Assembly (NCBI GenBank): GCA_020632875.1
Contig: JACKET010000004.1
Span: 434,001-498,000 of the forward strand
Direction: 5' to 3'
DNA: 64,000 nucleotides
From: Alphaproteobacteria bacterium
Lineage (GTDB): Bacteria > Myxococcota_A > UBA796 > GCA-2862545
The notes beneath the pieces are model-generated. The model saw only the letters and a program-made list of their open reading frames with translations, had not been told where the DNA came from and did not search any database. Numbering within the stretch: position 1 is the stretch's first letter; each line of letters begins with the position of its first letter. Positions 52,857 through 60,992 of this stretch are shown here, piece by piece. The translations under genes were made by a program, and so were the position numbers.

Positions 52857-54131
52857 ATGGCCACCATCTTCGAAGTTCGCGGGCGCTCCATTCTCGACAG
52901 CCGGGGGAATCCCACCGTCGAGGTCGAGATCCGGACCGAGCAGGGGCACGTCGGGCGCGCGGCCGTCCCGTCCGGTGCGAGCACCGGCGAGCACGAGGCG
53001 GTCGAGCTCCGCGACGGCGTGAAGGATCGGTGGGTCGGCAAGGGCGTCGACACCGCGGTGGCCAACGTGAACGGCCCCATCGCCGACCAGCTCATCGGCC
53101 TCGACTGCCGCGATCAGTCCGCCATCGACGCGCTGCTCGTCGAGCTCGACGGCACGCCGAACAAGGCGCGCCTCGGCGCGAACGCCATCCTCGGCGCATC
53201 GCTCGCCGCCGCGAAGGCCGGCGCGGCCGTCACCGGCCTCCCGCTCTACCGGTACGTGGGCGGCACCGTGGCGCGCACGCTCCCCGTCCCGATGCTGAAC
53301 ATCCTCAACGGCGGCTCCCATGCCGACAACAACGTCGACATCCAGGAGTTCATGGTCATGCCGGTGGGCGCCGACACGTTCGCCGAGGGCCTGCGCTGGG
53401 GCGCCGAGATCTACCACTCGCTGAAGAAGGTCCTGAAGGGCCGCAGCCTCGCGACGGGCGTGGGCGACGAGGGCGGCTTCGCGCCCGACCTCGAGAACAA
53501 CAGCGCCGCGCTCGACCTCATCTGCGAGGCCGTCGAGGCGGCCGGCTACAAGCTCGGCGACCAGGTGGTCCTGGCCCTCGATGTCGCCGCGTCCGAGTTC
53601 TACAAGGATGGCGTCTACACGCTCGGCGGCGAGAACGCCCAGTGGTCGAGCGACGAGCTCATCGGCTTCTACGAAGGCCTCGCCGAGAAGTACCCGCTGT
53701 TCTCGATCGAAGACGGCCTCGACGAGAACGACTGGGCCGGGTGGGAGAAGCTCACCGCGAAGCTCGGCAATCGCCTGCAGCTCGTCGGCGACGACCTGTT
53801 CGTCACGAACACGAAGCGCCTGAAGGATGGCATCGCGCGCAACGTCGCCAACAGCATCCTCATCAAGGTCAACCAGATCGGCACGCTCACCGAGACCCTC
53901 GCGGCCGTGAACACGGCGCACAAGGCGAGCTACACGAGCGTGATGTCGCACCGGTCCGGCGAGACCGAAGACGTCACCATCGCCGACCTCGCGGTGGCGT
54001 GCAGCACGGGCCAGATCAAGACCGGCGCGCCCTGCCGCACCGACCGCGTCGCGAAGTACAACCAGCTGCTCCGCATCGAAGAGGCCCTCGGCAACGCCGC
54101 GGTCTACGCCGGCCGCTCGATCCTCCGTTGA
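52857..54131 (+). CDS. eno: Enolase
   Basis: 424 aa, the usual length. Converts 2-phosphoglycerate to phosphoenolpyruvate in glycolysis; cytosolic and also part of RNA degradosomes in some bacteria. Motifs: ILDSRGNPTVEVE, PSGASTGEHEAVELRD, NILNGGSHADNNVDIQEF, ATGVGDEGGFAP, SIEDGLDENDW, VGDDLFVTN, LIKVNQIGT, MSHRSGETED. ATG 52857 follows GGAGGA. The gene for a GNAT acetyltransferase overlaps its stop. Confidence 0.97.
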   Translation: MATIFEVRGRSILDSRGNPTVEVEIRTEQGHVGRAAVPSGASTGEHEAVELRDGVKDRWVGKGVDTAVANVNGPIADQLIGLDCRDQSAIDALLVELDGTPNKARLGANAILGASLAAAKAGAAVTGLPLYRYVGGTVARTLPVPMLNILNGGSHADNNVDIQEFMVMPVGADTFAEGLRWGAEIYHSLKKVLKGRSLATGVGDEGGFAPDLENNSAALDLICEAVEAAGYKLGDQVVLALDVAASEFYKDGVYTLGGENAQWSSDELIGFYEGLAEKYPLFSIEDGLDENDWAGWEKLTAKLGNRLQLVGDDLFVTNTKRLKDGIARNVANSILIKVNQIGTLTETLAAVNTAHKASYTSVMSHRSGETEDVTIADLAVACSTGQIKTGAPCRTDRVAKYNQLLRIEEALGNAAVYAGRSILR

Positions 54132-54595
54132 TCGGCATCCGGCCCGGCCGGCCCTCCGACACCGAAGCGCTGCTCGACCTCTGGGAGGCGCTGATGGACT
54201 GCGGAACGGCGGCGGATCCCCGCTTCCGCCGCAGCTCCGACGCCCGGCCGCACATGCGGACGTACATGGAGAGCTGGTTCGCGCCTCAGCCGTTCGAGAC
54301 GGTCTGGATCGCGGACGACGCGGGCCAGCCCGTGGGCATGGTGCGCGGGTTCCCGAACCTCGTGGTGCCGGTCGTCGACCGCGAGCCCACGATGCGCATC
54401 GGCGACCTCTACGTCCGCGACAGCCACCGTCGCCAGGGCATCGCCCGGCGCCTGGTCGAGGCCCTGCTCGCCTCCGCGCGGGGGGGCGGGTATCCGCGCA
54501 CCGAGGTCGGCACGCTCACCGCCGACACGCGCGCCGTGGCGTTCTGGAAGAGCATGGGGTTCACCGACTGGCAGGTGCTGCTCGCACGCGACTGA
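54128..54595 (+). CDS. GNAT family N-acetyltransferase
   Basis: 155 aa starting at a TTG (54128) that overlaps the enolase stop (TTGA). Acetyl-CoA binding motif in GDLYVRDSHRRQGIARRLVE (R-x-x-G-I/A type), then a C-terminal VAFWKSMGFTDWQVLL typical of GNAT strand 6-7. Acceptor unknown; could be a small metabolite or protein N-terminus. Coupled translation with enolase is notable. Confidence 0.85.
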   Translation: MIGIRPGRPSDTEALLDLWEALMDCGTAADPRFRRSSDARPHMRTYMESWFAPQPFETVWIADDAGQPVGMVRGFPNLVVPVVDREPTMRIGDLYVRDSHRRQGIARRLVEALLASARGGGYPRTEVGTLTADTRAVAFWKSMGFTDWQVLLARD

Positions 54596-54629
54596 GGCCG
54601 CCGGGAGCCCGCCCGGATAGGGTCCTTCC

Positions 54630-54995
54630 ATGCGTCCCCTCCTGTTCCTCGCGCTCGGTGCGTGCTCGCACGACCCCACCGACCCCCTCGCCCCCGTCGA
54701 GCCCAGCGAATCGCTGGGGGGCCGCATCGACGCGACGTGGGAGGTCTACGACGAGGCCGGTCCGACCGACTGCCCGTCCGGCTTCCTCGTGCAGGTCCTC
54801 GCTCCCTCCGACACCGAAGCCGTGTTCGACTGCAGCGACTTCGCCGGCACCGTCGACCCCGCGCCCACCGGCCAGTACGTCATCGACCTCGTGCTGTACG
54901 ACGCCGTGGGCGAAGAGGTCGACCGGGCGCAGTACGCCGTGCACATCCTGCCCGACGCTTCGGACTCGGCGTACGCGGGCTTCCTGCTGTTCTGA
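54630..54995 (+). CDS. Small lipoprotein
   Basis: 121 aa from ATG 54630. Lipobox FLALGAC (Cys12). Beta-rich body (DATWEVYDEAGPTDCP, YVIDLVLYDAVGEEV) with two Cys that may pair. Ends FLLF. No family recognised. The pattern hints at an immunoglobulin-like fold, but that is a guess. Confidence 0.7.
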   Translation: MRPLLFLALGACSHDPTDPLAPVEPSESLGGRIDATWEVYDEAGPTDCPSGFLVQVLAPSDTEAVFDCSDFAGTVDPAPTGQYVIDLVLYDAVGEEVDRAQYAVHILPDASDSAYAGFLLF

Positions 54996-55001
54996 GCGCG
55001 G

Positions 55002-56078
55002 TCAGTCCACCGCCTCCCAGCGCACCTCGTCGTCGGGCCACGCGAGCGCCTCGAGCCACGCGGCGTAGCGCGGCTCGCCGAGCAGCTCGACCCCCGCGAA
55101 GGCCGTCACCACGGTCTTCGTGAGCGCCTGCATGCGCAGCGGCTCCATGTAGCCATCGTCGGCGCCCGCACAGTCTGCGAGCGGCACCAGCGCACAGCCG
55201 TCGGTGAAGCCGAAGTGCCCGCCGTTCTCGAGGACCATGAGCGTGCGCGGCGTGCCGAGCGCGTCGAAGGTGGGCCGCTGCTCCTCCTCGAACGGGAGGT
55301 CGCCGTCGCGGCTGCCGGACACCACCAGGGCCGGGCCGACCCCGCCGAGGTCGGAGAAGCTGTACCAGCCGCCCGGAGCGAGCAGCATGGTGGCCGTGAT
55401 GCGCGGATCGGGCGCGGGCGGAGGCCCGTCGAGCTCGATGGCACCGACGATTCCGCAGCCGGCCGGATCCATCGCCTCGCAGTACGCGATGCCCTGCTCG
55501 ACGTCGAGCACGCCGCCGCCCAGCACCAGCGAGGTCCACGCGCCGAAGCTGTGGCCCAGCATCCCCACGGCCCCCGTGTCGATCCCACCGTCGAGCCAGT
55601 GCCCGGACGTGGCGGTGGACGCGAGCGCCCAGTCGAGCGCGAACCGGACGTCGTCGGGGCGGCGCGCGGCCACGACCGGCACGAGATCTTCGTCGTAGTC
55701 GAAGATCGTGTCGTGCGGGTGGTCGACCGCGACCACGACGAACCCGTGCGAAGCGAGGTGCTCGGTGAGGAACACCGACTGCTGCCGCGCCCCGCCGTGG
55801 CCGTGCGAGAACATCACCAGCGGATGCGGCCCGCCCGTGGGCGTCGCGTCGCGCAGCGCGAGGCTGTCGAGCGCGTACGGCAGCCCGTAGTCGGCGGGCG
55901 CGCCGTCATCGGACGCGGGGTACCAGACCTCGACGACGAGCTCGCCGCCGCGGGGATCCGCGACCTGCTCGGTGCGCACGCCGACCGCCCACCCGCCGGG
56001 CTCGTCGGCCGGCCGCCACCGGTCGACCGCGGGGACGGGCGTGGGCACCGGGGTACACGCGAGCAGGAAGAGGAGCAT
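55002..56078 (-). CDS. Lipoprotein alpha/beta hydrolase (PAF-acetylhydrolase-like)
   Basis: 358 aa from ATG 56078. Very short lipobox-type N-terminus MLLFLLAC (Cys8). Fold and motifs of platelet-activating-factor acetylhydrolase or dienelactone-hydrolase type: HPLVMFSHGHGGARQQ, AVDHPHDTIF, nucleophile GMLGHSFGAWTS, acid SGSRDGDLPF, His in ENGGHFGFTD. Likely an envelope esterase. It overlaps no neighbour and lies 9 bp after the M16-like gene. Confidence 0.84.
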   Translation of the reverse strand: MLLFLLACTPVPTPVPAVDRWRPADEPGGWAVGVRTEQVADPRGGELVVEVWYPASDDGAPADYGLPYALDSLALRDATPTGGPHPLVMFSHGHGGARQQSVFLTEHLASHGFVVVAVDHPHDTIFDYDEDLVPVVAARRPDDVRFALDWALASTATSGHWLDGGIDTGAVGMLGHSFGAWTSLVLGGGVLDVEQGIAYCEAMDPAGCGIVGAIELDGPPPAPDPRITATMLLAPGGWYSFSDLGGVGPALVVSGSRDGDLPFEEEQRPTFDALGTPRTLMVLENGGHFGFTDGCALVPLADCAGADDGYMEPLRMQALTKTVVTAFAGVELLGEPRYAAWLEALAWPDDEVRWEAVD

Positions 56079-56087
56079 CGCCCTCTC

Positions 56088-57350
56088 CTATGGCGTCAGG
56101 CGCACCACCACCATCCGCTCCTCCGTCAGCACCTCGTCGAGCAGCCGCTCGACCGCCTCCGCGCCGAACGCGAGCGCGGACAGCTCACCCCCGTGCACGT
56201 CGACCTCCTGCGAGCGGTGCAGGTGCTCCGCCACGGCCTGCACGTGCTCCGCGTCGCCCGACGCCCCGAGGAGCCCGGCCAGCTGGCGCTTCCGCCACCC
56301 CTCGGCGCTCTCGTCCAGCCCCTTCGTCGACCAGCCGTGCCGCAGCCGCTTGCGCAGCCGGCGCACGTCGAGGCCCGCATCGCCCCGCACGACGCACAGC
56401 AGCGTGCTGTTGGCCCGGCCCTCGAACAGGTGGCACCGCGACAGCCCGTGCTCCGGGAGCGCGGCCTGCTCGCGCAGCGCGCCCTCGACGAAGGACCGCG
56501 CGAACCGGTCGATCTGCAGGCCTCCCGCGTCGATGCCCGGCAGCGACCAGCCGAGCAGCACCACGGGGCTCGAGATGCCCGCCTCCACGGGGCCCACGTC
56601 GGTGTCGACCGGGGACGGGAGGTCCGGCGCCTCCCACGCGGAGGGCTCGGGGAGCGCGAGGGTGGCCTCGGCGAGCTGGAGGTCGGGCGCGGAGCCGCAC
56701 CGCGTCGCGTCGAGCAGGCACAGCACCCGCGATGGCGGCGTGGGACCGGCCACGACCAGCGTGGTGCGCGCGGGCGTCCACGTGGCCTCCGCGAGCGACG
56801 CGGCCGATGCGAGCGAGGCGCCGGGCGCCGGTGGCCGCCAGATGGCGTGGTACGGGTGGCCCTCGGGGTACAGCGTCTCGAACGCGACCTCGAGGTAGCG
56901 GGACGTGAATCCGTCGTCGACGGCGGGTCGCGAGGGCAGCGGTGCGCTGTCGACCTGCGCCAGGGGCCGGCTCAGGCGCTGGCGTTCGAGGAGCAGCAGC
57001 GGCTCGGTCGCATCCGCGGGACCGTGCACCCAGAACACCGTGCTCTCGGGCTCCACGCGCACCTTCGCCTCGGCACCGAGCCGGTCGTACGCGTCGCGGA
57101 CCGGACGCCCACTGGGACTGGACGCGAGCCACGCGTCGACGAGCGCGCGGGACGCGCCCGGCGTGGGCTCGGAGACCTGCCCGCCCTCGATGACCGTCGC
57201 GATGCTCACGGTCTTCCACGTCGGGTGGTGCGCGACGAGCACGCGGAGCTGGCTCGACAGCACGACGCTCGCGTACTCCAGCCGCTCCGTCGGGGGCCCG
57301 GCGGGCGGCGGACGCTCGGCGGCCAGCGCGGCGAGGACGGTCCACATCAT
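56088..57350 (-). CDS. Degenerate M16 (insulinase-like) protein
   Basis: 420 aa from ATG 57350. Signal-like N-terminus MMWTVLAALAAERPPPAG. M16 features include VLVAHHPTWKTVSIATVIEGG, YPEGHPYHAIW and a C-terminal second half. The zinc motif HxxEH is absent where expected (ASRALVDAWLASSPSG), so it is probably not a protease. M16 systems often pair active and inactive subunits, but no active partner lies in the window. Located upstream of the PAF-AH-like lipoprotein on the same strand. Confidence 0.77.
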   Translation of the reverse strand: MMWTVLAALAAERPPPAGPPTERLEYASVVLSSQLRVLVAHHPTWKTVSIATVIEGGQVSEPTPGASRALVDAWLASSPSGRPVRDAYDRLGAEAKVRVEPESTVFWVHGPADATEPLLLLERQRLSRPLAQVDSAPLPSRPAVDDGFTSRYLEVAFETLYPEGHPYHAIWRPPAPGASLASAASLAEATWTPARTTLVVAGPTPPSRVLCLLDATRCGSAPDLQLAEATLALPEPSAWEAPDLPSPVDTDVGPVEAGISSPVVLLGWSLPGIDAGGLQIDRFARSFVEGALREQAALPEHGLSRCHLFEGRANSTLLCVVRGDAGLDVRRLRKRLRHGWSTKGLDESAEGWRKRQLAGLLGASGDAEHVQAVAEHLHRSQEVDVHGGELSALAFGAEAVERLLDEVLTEERMVVVRLTP

Positions 57351-57398
57351 CGGTCCAGTGTGCCCGAGCCGGCGCCCGTTAACCACCAAGGCGCTCTC

Positions 57399-57426
57399 TC
57401 GAGTGTCGAGTGTCGAGTGTCGAGTG
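57399..57426. repeat. Four perfect copies of a 7-bp tandem repeat (TCGAGTG)
   Basis: TCGAGTG is repeated exactly four times in a row and then diverges (TGGC). Confidence 0.9.
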
Positions 57427-57458
57427 TGGCGCCCACGAACGGTCGAGCTCACCCGAGC

Positions 57459-57632
57459 TCGGGAACCGACCGACGCTCGGGACGACGGACACTGTGTCCC
57501 TCCCGTCCTCCGATCCTCCGTGCTGAGAATTCGACCGCCGGGGACGGGCTCTCTGGCGGGGCTTTCGGAGATGGCGGCGTTCCGGCGCGCGCTCTCTCAG
57601 CACGGAGGACGCGGAGGGACGGAGGACACAGA
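57459..57632 (+). repeat. ~175-bp direct repeat, copy A
   Basis: Starts TCGGGAACCGACCGACGCTC and ends in the CACGGAGGA tract. Contains an internal inverted repeat: TCCGTGCTGAGA (near 57518-57529) against TCTCAGCACGGA (57595-57606), with ~65 bp between arms. Copy B begins 284 bp later. Confidence 0.85.
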
Positions 57633-57742
57633 GGTCCTGGCTGAAGGCCGGATCCGGGCTGCCGGGTGGCGCCCCACGAGTCCAGCTCGCATGGGCCTGC
57701 TCGTGCCCGAGAGCCCGGATCCGCGCCGAGTCCACCTCGACT

Positions 57743-57917
57743 TCGGGAACCGACCGACGCTCGGCCCGACGACGACGGACACCGTGTCCCTCCCCTCCTC
57801 CGACCCTCCGTGCTGAGAACTTGACCACCGGGGACGGGCTCTCTGCCGGGGCGTCGGAGACCGAGGCGTTCCGGCGCGCGTTCTCTCGGCACGGAGGACG
57901 CGGAGGAACGGAGGACA
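57743..57917 (+). repeat. ~175-bp direct repeat, copy B
   Basis: Aligns with copy A over its whole length with scattered substitutions and small indels. The TCCGTGCTGAGA / TCTCGGCACGGA arms are retained with one change, and the terminal tract is extended by additional ACACGGAGG units. Confidence 0.85.
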
Positions 57918-57995
57918 CGGAGGACACGGAGGTTGTGGGACGAATGGCGGTCTCGGTTCCGGCCCCGTTGGCCTCCCGCCCGCCAACCAGGCGAC

Positions 57996-59159
57996 CTATT
58001 CGTCCAGGAACCGCTCCTTCACGAGCTCGAGGTCCTGGTACACGATGTGCGTCGGCCCCGTCTGGCCCTGCAGCCAGAAGGGGTCGCCAGCGGAGTCGAG
58101 GGGCGACGTGTAGTTGAAGATCCGGAAGGTCACCCCCGAGCGCACGACCTCCGGGAAGCACGTGTCGCCCTTGCTCGCGAGGTCGGCGGCGAACTCGGTG
58201 GTCCGCGTCTCGGGGTCGACGCGCCACAGCGAGCACCGCTTCGGCTTGCCCCAGTAGTCGGCCTGGTACTGGAGGTACTGCTGCTCGAGCGTGAGGTCGT
58301 CGCGCTCGAGGTCGTACGCGCCCGAGTCGGTGACGTTGCGCCGGGCGACGAGCCAGACCTCGCCGTTGTGCTGGAACAACAGCGGCGAATCGTACTTCTT
58401 CGGGTCGGTGTCGCAGGACCACGTGCCGAGGTCGTCAGCGGGGGCCGTGCAGACGAAGGACCCGAAACCCTCGGGCCCGCCGGCCTCGTTGCGCACGACG
58501 GCGACGATCGACCCGTCCTCCAGGTACTCGACGTCGGTCTCGCTCCCGCCGCCCTCGAGCACGACGGACTTCCCGGGGACGACCGGCGACCAGTCCAGCC
58601 CGTTCGTCGACTGCAGCCAGCGGATCTGGATGGGCTCGCGATCCGCGAACTCGTACACGTTCTCGCCGCCGTCGTACCCGGTGACCTCCATCCGGTCGTT
58701 CACGACCTTGATGCGCCACGGGATGAACCCGCGCGAGAACACCGGCCCCGGCGTCGTCCAGTCGCCGCGGCTGACGTAGAGGCTGTGGAGCGGCGTGCCC
58801 GGCTCGAAGTCGAGCGGGTCGGAGCCGAGCGTCGCGAAGAAGAGGTGCAGCTCGCCGCCGTACGAGACGAGCTGGGGCTCGCGCAGGTCGATCCCGTAGC
58901 GGAAGTGGCCCTCGTACTCCCAGGTGACCTGGTCGGCGGTCGACATGACCCACAGGTCGACCTCGGTGTCGGCGAAGTGCGTCGGCGCCGAGCGGAACGC
59001 CATCCACAGCCGCCCGTCGTGCTCTTCGACATCGAGGTTGTTGTTCGCGTTGTTCGGGACGATCTCGGGCGGTAGCCCCGGCGAGGGGACGACCGTCACG
59101 GGCTCGCCGAGCACGGGGTACAGCGGCGTCGGCGCACAGGCCGCGAGGAGGACGATCAC
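57996..59159 (-). CDS. Lipoprotein with beta-propeller (sialidase/GH-like) fold
   Basis: 387 aa from GTG 59159, overlapping the acetate kinase fusion stop (GTGA). N-terminus VIVLLAAC: lipobox at Cys8 with no positive charge before it. The body has BNR-like strand patterns (DVEEHDGRLWMAFRSAPTHF, STNGLDWSPVV, PLLFQHNGEVWLVARRN), as in five- or six-bladed propellers of sialidases and GH43/GH32-like proteins. Catalytic residues are not obvious. Likely binds or cleaves a glycan at the outer membrane. Confidence 0.76.
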   Translation of the reverse strand: MIVLLAACAPTPLYPVLGEPVTVVPSPGLPPEIVPNNANNNLDVEEHDGRLWMAFRSAPTHFADTEVDLWVMSTADQVTWEYEGHFRYGIDLREPQLVSYGGELHLFFATLGSDPLDFEPGTPLHSLYVSRGDWTTPGPVFSRGFIPWRIKVVNDRMEVTGYDGGENVYEFADREPIQIRWLQSTNGLDWSPVVPGKSVVLEGGGSETDVEYLEDGSIVAVVRNEAGGPEGFGSFVCTAPADDLGTWSCDTDPKKYDSPLLFQHNGEVWLVARRNVTDSGAYDLERDDLTLEQQYLQYQADYWGKPKRCSLWRVDPETRTTEFAADLASKGDTCFPEVVRSGVTFRIFNYTSPLDSAGDPFWLQGQTGPTHIVYQDLELVKERFLDE

Positions 59160-60925
59160 GGATCCACCCGGTCGTGGCGGGTGTCGCGGCGCGTGACGCG
59201 CACGTTCGCCCCGGTCGGCACGAGCATCCCGGTGGCGTTGCGCCCGAGCTCGGCCGCGTTGGCCTCGTCGGTGTCGATGTGCATCTCGAGCGCGTAGCTG
59301 TCCTTCACGCGGACCATCACGTCGCGGAAGACGAGATCCCGGCCGTCGGTGTCGAGCTCGACCTCGACGTGGTCGCCGTGCTGCACGCCGTACTGCTCGG
59401 CGTCTGCGGGGGTCATGTGGATGTGGCGCCAGGCGCAGATGAGGCCCGACGTGAGCACCACCTCGCCCTTCGGGCCGACGATGGTGATGCCCGGGGTGTT
59501 CCGGTGGTCGCCGGACAGTCGGACGGGTGCGTCGACGCCGAGCGCGAACTCGTCGGTGCGCGAGATCTCGACCTGCGACGCGCCCCGCGGAGGCCCGATG
59601 ATGCCGACCCGCTCGATGCGGCTCTTCGGGCCGACGATGGTGACGCGCTCTCCGCACACGAACTGGCCCGGCTGACCGAGCGGCGCGCGCGGCGTGAGCG
59701 TGTAGCCGGGACCGAACAGCGCCTCGACGTGGTCGGGCGAGAGGTGGACGTGCCGCGCGCTGACCTTCACCGGGATCGGCGGGAGGGCCGCGATGTCGGC
59801 GCCGCCGCGGGCGATCTTCAGCGCGGCCATCGCGATCGACCGGTTCTCGTCGGTCTTCACGGCGAGCAGCTTCGTGCGGCTCCGCTCGGTGGAGAGCTCG
59901 GCGACCGGCGACGCGTCGGAGAGCCGGGCGTCGGCGTTGCGCTCGGGGTCGAGCGCGAGCCCGAGGTACTCGAAGCGCTGCGCGATCCGCTGGCGCATCG
60001 CGACGGCGTTCTCGCCGATGCCGCCGGTCATCACGATGGCGTCGACCCCGCCGAGCACCGCGGCGTACGCGCCGATGTACTTCCGCACGCGGTGCGCGAA
60101 CACGCCGATGGCGAGCCGCGCCGCATCGTCGCCCTCCGCGGCGCGGGCCTCGAGATCGCGCAGATCCCGCGAGCCAGCGAGGCCCTGCAGACCGCTCTCG
60201 TGGTTCAGCACGTGATCCAGCCCGTCGAGGTCGAGCCCTTCGGCCCGAGCGAACGCAATCAGGGCGCCCGGATCGACATCCCCGGACCGCGACGCCATCA
60301 CGAGCCCCTCGAGCGGCGTGAGGCCCATGCTGGTCTCGACCGAGGCGCCGTTCTCCCAGGCCGTCACGCTGCAGCCCCCGCCGAGGTGGCACGTGATCAG
60401 GCGCAGGTCGCGCACGTCGGCCTGCATCCACTCGGCGGCGCGCTCGGCGACCCAGGCGTGGCTCGGGCCGTGGAAGCCGTAGCGCCGGATGCCCTGCGCG
60501 CGGGCCCGGTCGAACGGCAGCGCGTAGGTGTGCGCGCGGCGCGGGAGCGTGGCGTGGACCGCGGTGTCGAAGACCGCGACGTGCGGCACGTCGGGCAGGG
60601 CCTCGAGCGCTGCGCGGATGCCCGCGATGTTGGCCGGGTTGTGCAGCGGGGCGAGCGGCACGAGCGCTTCGAGGGCCCGCACCACGTCGGGGTCGATGCG
60701 GACGGGCGCCGTGAACCGGTCGCCGCCGTGCACGACGCGGTGCCCCACGACCTCGACCGACCCGTCGAGCAGCCGGTCGAGCGAGGCGGCCAGCGCGGCG
60801 CCGTGGTCGGGCACCTCTTCGCCGATCCGCTCGACGTGCACGGACGCGAAACGCTCGCCCGACACGGGGTCGATGCGCTCGGCCTTCAGCGAGGTGCTGC
60901 CACAGTTGATCACGACGACGCTCAT
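59156..60925 (-). CDS. Acetate kinase - PduL phosphotransacylase fusion
   Basis: 589 aa. Residues ~1-385 are acetate/propionate kinase: VINCGSTSLK, HRVVHGGDRF, FDTAVHATLP, YGFHGPSH, CHLGGGCSVTA, TSMGLTPLEG, SRSGDVDPG, MTGGIGENA, VKTDENRSIA. Residues ~390-580 are a PduL-type phosphate acyltransferase: KVSARHVHLS, GPPRGASQVEISRTDEF, LSGDHRNTPG, CAWRHIHMTPADAE, with His pairs as zinc ligands. The fusion would convert acyl-CoA to acyl phosphate to acetate plus ATP (or reverse) on one chain. ATG 60925; cytosolic. No separate pta or ackA is in the window. Confidence 0.93.
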   Translation of the reverse strand: MSVVVINCGSTSLKAERIDPVSGERFASVHVERIGEEVPDHGAALAASLDRLLDGSVEVVGHRVVHGGDRFTAPVRIDPDVVRALEALVPLAPLHNPANIAGIRAALEALPDVPHVAVFDTAVHATLPRRAHTYALPFDRARAQGIRRYGFHGPSHAWVAERAAEWMQADVRDLRLITCHLGGGCSVTAWENGASVETSMGLTPLEGLVMASRSGDVDPGALIAFARAEGLDLDGLDHVLNHESGLQGLAGSRDLRDLEARAAEGDDAARLAIGVFAHRVRKYIGAYAAVLGGVDAIVMTGGIGENAVAMRQRIAQRFEYLGLALDPERNADARLSDASPVAELSTERSRTKLLAVKTDENRSIAMAALKIARGGADIAALPPIPVKVSARHVHLSPDHVEALFGPGYTLTPRAPLGQPGQFVCGERVTIVGPKSRIERVGIIGPPRGASQVEISRTDEFALGVDAPVRLSGDHRNTPGITIVGPKGEVVLTSGLICAWRHIHMTPADAEQYGVQHGDHVEVELDTDGRDLVFRDVMVRVKDSYALEMHIDTDEANAAELGRNATGMLVPTGANVRVTRRDTRHDRVDP

Positions 60926-60992
60926 CCGACCTCCGGCCAGCGGTTGTATCCGCTTTCCGCGCGGTTAGTGCGCCGGGGATGGGGGTGTCCGC

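Larger units (their letters stand above)
57351..57995. other. Intergenic repeat island 2
   Basis: About 645 bp between same-strand genes contain a 7-bp tandem repeat (57399-57426), two direct copies of a ~175-bp element (57459 and 57743) and CACGGAGGA-type tracts. I see no convincing gene here; open frames on both strands follow the repeats. Confidence 0.75.

Noticed and set aside
49325..54127. Very long forward frame running into the acetyltransferase
   Set aside because: Only the last ~155 codons have GNAT features; the rest is antisense to two well-supported reverse genes.
56954..57995. Frames crossing the second repeat island
   Set aside because: Coding-like composition comes from the repeats; no domain or start signal.
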